Shown: positions 6,236-7,953 of the stretch, in pieces
Numbering within the stretch: position 1 is the stretch's first letter
Layout of the letters: each line of letters opens with the position of its first letter
From: Caldifarciminota bacterium 4484_100
GTDB taxonomy: Bacteria; Hydrothermota; Tepidihabitantia; SM23-42
Reading direction: 5' to 3'
DNA length: 7,953 nucleotides
Assembly (NCBI GenBank): GCA_002049785.1
Contig: MUKB01000052.1
Coordinates: 1-7,953 of the forward strand
The notes under the pieces: generated by a model
The model's input: only the letters and a program-made list of their open reading frames with translations
What the model was told of the DNA's origin: nothing
Database searches by the model: none
Program-made: the position numbers and the translations under genes

Positions 6236-6874
6236 TCATAATAGTGGTATGGAGCCGGCAAAGATCCGACCGAAGATGCTGACGAATGGACCAATCCATC
6301 CCCAGAGAATAGGGATGCCGGTGATTCGGTCGAAGAATATGAGGCCGATGAGAACCATAAAACCATAGCGTTCCAGCCAGAGTTCGATATGGCGATATTC
6401 TGGAGGTAGTAGAACAAAGAGAACCTTTGAGCCATCAAGTGGTGGTATCGGAATAAGATTGAAGGCACAGAATATGAGATTGTAGACCAGGGCGAGTTGA
6501 AGCATCATCCCGATTGGTAAGAGGAGATTGTTATAATAGAGTGCAGGAAAGGCGCGGAGTAACAGGCCGAAGGGTATTGCAAAGAGGAAATTCGAGAGGG
6601 GTCCGGCCAGCGATGTATACAGAATACCTTTTTTAAAATTGGTAAAGTTATAGGGCTGGATTGGGACCGGTTTTGCCCAACCGAATCTGAATATCAAAAA
6701 TGCGAGAAATCCAAAGAGGTCAATATGTTTCAACGGGTTTAATGTTAATCGTCCAGCAAATTTTGCGGTAGGATCACCCATACGATAGGCAACATAACCG
6801 TGTGCATACTCGTGGATGGTCAGGGCGAAGAGGATGGGTGGTAAGGAAAGGATATAGACGATTAAGAGGTTCAT
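6236..6874 (-). CDS. Site-2 protease family intramembrane zinc metalloprotease (M50)
   Basis: A compact membrane protein of 212 residues made almost only of transmembrane segments. The zinc-binding HExxH is HEYAH at 21-25 in the first segment, and the second signature NLIPIPPLDG (139-148) supplies the third zinc ligand D147. The family phrase GWAKPVPI lies at 65-72. No PDZ or CBS domain is present, so it is the minimal form (COG1994-like, related to SpoIVFB-type proteases) and not RseP. Members cut membrane-embedded substrates, often anti-sigma factors or other regulators; the substrate here is unknown. Its ATG overlaps the stop of the upstream tRNA nucleotidyltransferase gene as ATGA, with only weak AAAAG purines in front, so translation is probably coupled. 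The AsmA-like gene follows 25 bases downstream. Confidence 0.93.
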   Translation of the reverse strand: MNLLIVYILSLPPILFALTIHEYAHGYVAYRMGDPTAKFAGRLTLNPLKHIDLFGFLAFLIFRFGWAKPVPIQPYNFTNFKKGILYTSLAGPLSNFLFAIPFGLLLRAFPALYYNNLLLPIGMMLQLALVYNLIFCAFNLIPIPPLDGSKVLFVLLPPEYRHIELWLERYGFMVLIGLIFFDRITGIPILWGWIGPFVSIFGRIFAGSIPLL

Positions 6875-7953
6875 CTTTTCTTTTGTTTTTTTAGATAGGC
6901 GATCGCCTCTTTTCTTGTTTTAAGTTTTTTATCAAGCTGTTCCATAAATAGAGATTCCAATAAATGTTTGAATCTTTTTCCAGGTTTGAAACCCAGTTTT
7001 AAAAGGTCGTTGCCACTGATAAACGGTTTTTTCTTTCGCAGGGCGAGGAATTTCTTTACCTTTGTTCGGAGTCTCGGTTTGATTAGGGGAATGACCTTTA
7101 CCACATCGATATTGAGCGGAGATAGGAGTTGATAAATTTTACTTGCTCTTGATGTCCGTGAGAGTCTTGAGACAATCTCTGAGAATCGTCTGAAGTCAGC
7201 TACCTTCTTTTTTTCTTCTTTTGTAAGGGGAAATCGGTCGCTCTTTAATCGGGAGAGATAGAAGTAGAGCCTTTCCCTGCCCATAAGTCGCATCGCCTGT
7301 AGGGTATGGTTCTTTATTTTATAAATTCCATAGTCTGAGATGTCGCGTAGAGTTTTTCGGTATGTCTCTTCAGCAAGAATGAGTTGAAGTTCATTGAGGA
7401 GCCTTTTACCACTCAGATGATTGATCAAATTTTTTGCAATCGCACTCTTCATCAATTTTTCGGTTTCCGGTTCAATCCTGAATCCAAAGCGGTTTTTATA
7501 TCTTAACGCCCGGAAGATTCGTGTCGGATCGTCGATAAAACTCTTTTTGTGTAGAATTCTTATTAACCCTTTTTTTATATCCTGAAGTCCATTGAATGGA
7601 TCATATATTTCACCGAAATTTTCTTTAGAGATGGACATCGCAATCGCATTTATGGTAAAATCCCGGCGGTTTAAGTCGTTGATAATGCTGGAAGGATAAA
7701 TATGCGGAAGTTTTCCTGGGGTGGGATAGGATTCTAATCGGGCACTGGCTAAATCCACTCGCTTATTTTTTAGCATTATGGATGCGGTTCCGAACTGGGG
7801 ATATAGGGTGAGGTTTCCTTTCAGCTTTCTGTTCAACTGTCGGGCTGCACTGATTCCGTCACCCTCAACCACAATGTCAATATCGAAAGGCTTTGTCCCG
7901 AGGGTTATGTCACGGATATATCCACCTACGAGATAGGCGCGATATTTGCTATT
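6871..7953 (-). CDS. cca: CCA-adding tRNA nucleotidyltransferase (class II, 5' end outside window)
   Basis: At least 360 codons are visible; the frame is open to the window edge, so the true start is missing. It adds CCA (or part of it) to tRNA 3' ends. The nucleotidyltransferase head shows LVGGYIRD (visible residues 8-15) and the catalytic carboxylates in FDIDIVVEGDG (23-33). RRDFTINAIAMS (96-107) and DDPTRIFRALRYKNRFGF (141-158) are the conserved ribose- and base-recognition motifs of class II enzymes. HLSGKRLLNEL and a C-terminal KLGFKPGKRFKHLLESLF complete the neck and body/tail. These motifs cannot separate full CCA-adding from CC- or A-adding enzymes, nor from poly(A) polymerase I, though poly(A) polymerase is less likely. 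The gene ends in an ATGA overlap with the protease gene. Confidence 0.94.
   Translation of the reverse strand, partial: NSKYRAYLVGGYIRDITLGTKPFDIDIVVEGDGISAARQLNRKLKGNLTLYPQFGTASIMLKNKRVDLASARLESYPTPGKLPHIYPSSIINDLNRRDFTINAIAMSISKENFGEIYDPFNGLQDIKKGLIRILHKKSFIDDPTRIFRALRYKNRFGFRIEPETEKLMKSAIAKNLINHLSGKRLLNELQLILAEETYRKTLRDISDYGIYKIKNHTLQAMRLMGRERLYFYLSRLKSDRFPLTKEEKKKVADFRRFSEIVSRLSRTSRASKIYQLLSPLNIDVVKVIPLIKPRLRTKVKKFLALRKKKPFISGNDLLKLGFKPGKRFKHLLESLFMEQLDKKLKTRKEAIAYLKKQKKR

Noticed and set aside
6211..6468. 86-codon upstream extension of the AsmA-like gene
   Set aside because: It overlaps the protease gene almost entirely, has a composition unlike either neighbour (serine-rich), and would bury the membrane anchor. 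A GTG with AGGGGG in front gives the expected N-terminus.

Overview
The window holds five substantial protein genes, all on the minus strand (7953 towards 931), followed by about 930 bases of gene-poor DNA rich in palindromic repeats. In transcription order the genes are: a class II CCA-adding tRNA nucleotidyltransferase (5' end outside the window), a minimal site-2-type intramembrane metalloprotease (M50), a 760-residue AsmA/TamB-like envelope protein, a HEAT-repeat protein, and an HD-GYP phosphodiesterase-type signalling protein. The AsmA-like protein points to a diderm bacterium. Nothing in the sequence fixes the phylum. Moderately AT-rich coding, lysine-rich proteins and many TGACAT-tailed palindromes would fit an uncultivated lineage such as WOR-3/Stahlbacteria, but that is a weak inference.

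Region 6871-7953 to 3928 (cca, M50, asmA-like) looks like one operon. The nucleotidyltransferase stop and the protease start share an ATGA overlap, and the AsmA-like gene begins 25 bases after the protease stop from a GTG codon behind an AGGGGG ribosome-binding site. The longest open frame for the AsmA-like gene starts 86 codons earlier, inside the protease gene, but that part is antisense-free out-of-frame overlap and not a credible N-terminus. The proteins combine tRNA 3'-end maturation with membrane proteolysis and envelope maintenance, so the linkage is probably for shared growth-related expression and not a single pathway.

Region 3825-3927 is a 103-base gap with a near-consensus sigma70-type promoter (TTGACT, 16 bases, TATAAT) only 7 bases before the ATG of the HEAT-repeat gene. 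This predicts a leaderless mRNA for the second unit, 3824 to 931, which carries the HEAT-repeat and HD-GYP genes. They are joined by another ATGA overlap with no visible ribosome-binding site. Both proteins begin with the same roughly 130-residue domain (KA-x-Q-x-Y, a later NG block and an F-x-H-I block) and differ in what follows, one a HEAT solenoid and the other an HD-GYP domain. They look like a paired signalling module in which a scaffold/adaptor and a cyclic-dinucleotide phosphodiesterase share a sensing or dimerising domain. This is the most interesting biology in the window.

Region 1-930 has no convincing intact gene. It carries five copies (plus one half-copy) of a short palindromic element with covarying stems, a 12-base direct repeat flanking three of these copies, a 69-codon protein-like frame without a start codon (probably a gene remnant), and two tiny converging open frames of uncertain status.
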